Below are positions 61,542-64,000 of a stretch of 64,000 nt of DNA, piece after piece. Under the pieces are notes generated by a model that ran no database searches, was not told where the DNA came from, and saw nothing but the letters and a program-made list of their open reading frames with translations. The DNA lies in the NCBI RefSeq assembly GCF_000019225.1, contig NC_010995.1:3852501-3916500 (forward strand). The letters run 5' to 3'. The DNA is from Cellvibrio japonicus Ueda107 (lineage in GTDB: Bacteria > Pseudomonadota > Gammaproteobacteria > Pseudomonadales > Cellvibrionaceae). The number at the start of each line of letters is the position of its first letter. Position 1 is the first letter of the stretch. A program made the translations under genes and the position numbers.

Positions 61542-64000
61542 GTGAAGATCGTGAACACTACCCGCCCATTGCTTCGCCCGCTGGCGCTGGTCGCCAGCTT
61601 ACTTGTCGTCGGCCTGCTCTCCGCGTGCGGTTCCGGCAGCGGCTCGGAAGTCAAACCCAACACCCCGCCACCGCCCCCGGCGGGCGGCGGTTTTACCTAT
61701 AACGGCAAGCCGGCTACCACCAGCGATATCACCAAGTTCCAGAATGAACTCTGGCTCAACATCGCGCGCGAGGATCGCTGCGGCGGCTGCCACCAAACCC
61801 AGGCGCCCACTTTTGCGCGCGGCGACGACATTAACCTCGCCTATGCGGCAGTGATCGATAACAGCCTGGTGAACCTGACCGATCCCGGCTCATCGCGCCT
61901 GGTAACCAAGGTGGTCGGCGGCCATAACTGCTGGCGCGCCGACCCGGTCGCCTGTGGCGACGATATGACCACCTGGATCAACCGCTGGGCCGGCCCGCGC
62001 GAAACCAGTGCCAATGACATCACCCTCAAGGCACCGGAAGACCGCGAGATCGCCAATACCCGCAGCTTCCCGGTGGATAACAGCGGCTTTGCGGCTACGG
62101 TTTATCCGCTGCTGACCCAATACTGCGCCGGTTGCCACTCCGAATCCTCCGCCACCCGCCAGCAGCCCTACCTGGCCAGCCAGGATGTGGCTGTCGCCTA
62201 TCAGGCATCGAGAAGCAAAATCCGCTTGGACAATCCATCCCAATCGCGCCTGGTGCAGCGCCTGCGCGCCGACTCCCATAACTGCTGGAGCGGCAATTGC
62301 GCGAACGATGCCAATGAGATGCAGAGCGCCATCCAGGCATTCGCCAACGGTATCCCGGAAGTGGAAGTCGATCCGGATCTGGTGGTGAGTAAGGCGGTGG
62401 GGCTGGGCGATGCCTTCGTGCTCAGCAGTGGCGGACGTATCGACAGCGATATCATCGCCAAGTACGAATTCAAAACCGGCAAGGGCACAGTGGCGTTTGA
62501 TACCTCGGGGATTGATCCGGTTGCCGACCTGGGCCTGATCGGCAATGTCGCCTGGAGCAGTGCCTGGGGCATCAAACTGGCCGACAACGGCCGCGCCCAG
62601 GCGACCGTGGCGGGCAGCCGCAAGCTCTACGACCTGCTGCGCGGCACCGGTGAATACAGTATTGAAACCTGGGTGATCCCCGATAACGTCGACCAGGGGA
62701 TGAACAACGAAAACCCCGCGCGTATCGTCAGCTACTCCGCCAGCACCAACGAGCGCAATTTCACCCTCGGCCAATACGACTACAACTATGTGGCGATGAA
62801 CCGCACCAACCAGAGTAATGCCAATGGCGAGCCGGTATTGGCCACCAATGACAACGACCAGCGCGTGCAGGCCTCGCTGCAGCATGTGGTCGTCACCTTT
62901 GACCCGGTCAATGGCCGTCGCCTGTACGTGAATGGTGAATTTACCGGCGACCAGGACCCTTCTGCCGGTGCGGTACTGCGCGACTGGGATAACGGCTATG
63001 CCCTGGTGGTAGGCAACGAAGTCTCCGCCAACCGTCCCTGGAAAGGCAGTGTGCGCTTCCTGGCTATCCACAAACACGCCATCACCGCAGAGGCCATCGC
63101 CACCAACTTTGAAGTGGGTGTAGGCGCCAAGTACCTGCTGCTGTTTAACGTGTCCGACCTGATTGACCTGCCCGGCAGCTACATCGTATTTGAGGTGCAG
63201 CAGATTGATGACTTCGGCTATCAATTTGCCACTCCCTTCTTCACCAACCTGAACGATGCGGAACCAGCCGGCGACATCCCACTCAAGGGCATCCGCATTG
63301 GCGTGAATGGCACCGAGGCGCCGGTTGGCCAGGTCTTTGGCCATATCGACACCCTCATCAGCGCGGCATCGATTGTCGATGGCCGCCAGTTGCTCTCGCC
63401 CCTGGGAACAGTGGTGGAAGCCAAATCCGGCCCCGAGGAAGACCTGTTCTTCCTCACCTTCGACCAGATTGGCGCCAATCTCTATAACCGCGAAATCCCC
63501 GCAGCACCGGCACCGGCTGATCCGGCGGATATTCCCGACCAGCCGCGCCTGGGCCTGCGCGACTTTGGCGAGATCAACGCCAGCCTGGCGCAAATGACCG
63601 GTATTCTTGCGACCCACACCCAGGTGGCCGCGACTTACGAGAAGGTCAAGCAACAGCTGCCAACCCTGACCAACCTCGATGGCTTCCTGGCAGCGCAGCA
63701 AATGGGCATCACCCAATTGACCGTCGCTTACTGCAATGCCCTGGTCGATAGCAGTGCAGCGCGCGCCCTGGTATTCCCCGGTTTCGACTTTAGCGCCGGG
63801 GCCAGTACTGCCTTCAATACCGCCACCAAGCGCGAGCAAATCATCGAGCCGCTGCTGGCGCGCCTGCTGGCCAGCGAATTAGCCGATGGCGACAACCCCG
63901 ACAGCCCGCTCGCTGAGCAGGCGGACCCGGCGGCGCTGCGCCTGGAGCTGAACCAGTTGATCGACAACATGACCAGCTGTGGTGGCAGCTGCGCCAGTGA
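61542..64000 (+). CDS. LamG-domain lipoprotein with CxxCH heme sites (3' end outside window)
   Basis: The start is GTG at 61542 or 61551 (AAGGTG upstream), 1-10 bases after the previous stop. The frame is open to the window edge (about 819 codons visible). A lipoprotein signal (LVASLLVVGLLSAC) is followed by a Pro-rich linker. The first heme site is RCGGCHQ (61779) and the second YCAGCHSE (62124), each followed by a related block (HNCWRADP, HNCWSGNC). A LamG/concanavalin-like domain then spans about residues 280-530 (GTGEYSIETWVIPDN, VVTFDPVNGRRLYVNGEF). Near the edge a Cys pair (CGGSCAS) appears. It is probably the outer-membrane partner of the HzsA-like lipoprotein. Confidence 0.8.
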   Translation, partial: MKIVNTTRPLLRPLALVASLLVVGLLSACGSGSGSEVKPNTPPPPPAGGGFTYNGKPATTSDITKFQNELWLNIAREDRCGGCHQTQAPTFARGDDINLAYAAVIDNSLVNLTDPGSSRLVTKVVGGHNCWRADPVACGDDMTTWINRWAGPRETSANDITLKAPEDREIANTRSFPVDNSGFAATVYPLLTQYCAGCHSESSATRQQPYLASQDVAVAYQASRSKIRLDNPSQSRLVQRLRADSHNCWSGNCANDANEMQSAIQAFANGIPEVEVDPDLVVSKAVGLGDAFVLSSGGRIDSDIIAKYEFKTGKGTVAFDTSGIDPVADLGLIGNVAWSSAWGIKLADNGRAQATVAGSRKLYDLLRGTGEYSIETWVIPDNVDQGMNNENPARIVSYSASTNERNFTLGQYDYNYVAMNRTNQSNANGEPVLATNDNDQRVQASLQHVVVTFDPVNGRRLYVNGEFTGDQDPSAGAVLRDWDNGYALVVGNEVSANRPWKGSVRFLAIHKHAITAEAIATNFEVGVGAKYLLLFNVSDLIDLPGSYIVFEVQQIDDFGYQFATPFFTNLNDAEPAGDIPLKGIRIGVNGTEAPVGQVFGHIDTLISAASIVDGRQLLSPLGTVVEAKSGPEEDLFFLTFDQIGANLYNREIPAAPAPADPADIPDQPRLGLRDFGEINASLAQMTGILATHTQVAATYEKVKQQLPTLTNLDGFLAAQQMGITQLTVAYCNALVDSSAARALVFPGFDFSAGASTAFNTATKREQIIEPLLARLLASELADGDNPDSPLAEQADPAALRLELNQLIDNMTSCGGSCAS

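Noticed and set aside
61890..63839. Long minus-strand open frame of 649 codons
   Set aside because: It lies antisense to the LamG/cytochrome gene, which has signal peptide and CxxCH motifs. The minus frame is a codon-bias shadow.
1..64000. CRISPR arrays, rRNA and tRNA genes
   Set aside because: None was seen on reading the sequence. A tRNA search program could still find one that I missed.

Overview
The window looks like chromosomal DNA of a saprophytic, polysaccharide-degrading gammaproteobacterium, most likely Cellvibrio or a close relative. The evidence is the set of large CAZyme-type TonB receptors, secreted or lipid-anchored GH13/GH31 enzymes, Cellvibrio-like gene style and a moderate GC content with AT-rich islands. 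Both ends are cut inside genes: a cytochrome bd subunit I at the left and a LamG/cytochrome lipoprotein at the right. I see no rRNA, tRNA or CRISPR array.

Layout. 1-2.3 kb: cyanide-insensitive-type bd quinol oxidase. 2.4-4.5 kb: small membrane proteins, one in an AT-rich patch. 4.9-8.7 kb: TonB receptor and PepSY protein, probably for iron. 8.7-13.7 kb: ectoine operon ectA-ectB-ectC, a frameshifted TPR gene and a sodium:solute symporter, with a divergent MarR regulator (EctR) and a perfect 24-bp operator-like palindrome. 13.7-16.2 kb: AT-rich island with a toxin remnant, a lipoprotein and a complete IS4-family element that landed in the loop of a transcription terminator. 16.2-33.6 kb: starch/alpha-glucan locus with a GH5-like lipoprotein, two paralogous TonB receptors, a secreted GH13, a GH31 and a lipoprotein GH13. 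33.7-49.1 kb: thirteen tightly packed minus-strand genes. 49.5-52.1 kb: another secreted GH13. 52.2-64 kb: glutathione peroxidase, then an outer-membrane/redox operon (DUF3570, DUF4266, TlpA, beta-barrels, HzsA-like lipoprotein) divergent from two c-type cytochrome genes.

The most interesting part is 31.9-49.1 kb. It encodes a sugar phosphate cyclase of the 2-epi-5-epi-valiolone synthase type, a ROK kinase, a GH4-family NAD enzyme of the phosphosugar subgroup, a maltokinase-like 1-kinase, a GlgC-like nucleotidyltransferase, a glycogen-synthase-like glycosyltransferase, a class III aminotransferase, a cupin, an Fe/2-oxoglutarate dioxygenase, two ABC exporter half-units, a PfkB kinase and a GH13 enzyme. 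This parts list parallels acarbose and validamycin biosynthesis (AcbC/ValA, AcbM/ValC, AcbR/ValB, AcbS, ValM, VldW, AcbK, exporter, amylases), but it sits in a Gram-negative starch-utilisation locus. I infer that it makes a C7-cyclitol (probably aminocyclitol) pseudo-oligosaccharide that acts on alpha-glucan enzymes. The product is not known from the sequence.

The starch genes and this cluster seem co-regulated. The motif ATACGTATTCA occurs between the divergent GH13/GH31 genes (29170) and twice between the cluster's first gene and the divergent GH13 (49363, 49415). Imported maltodextrin could therefore switch on both degradation enzymes and synthesis of the pseudo-sugar.
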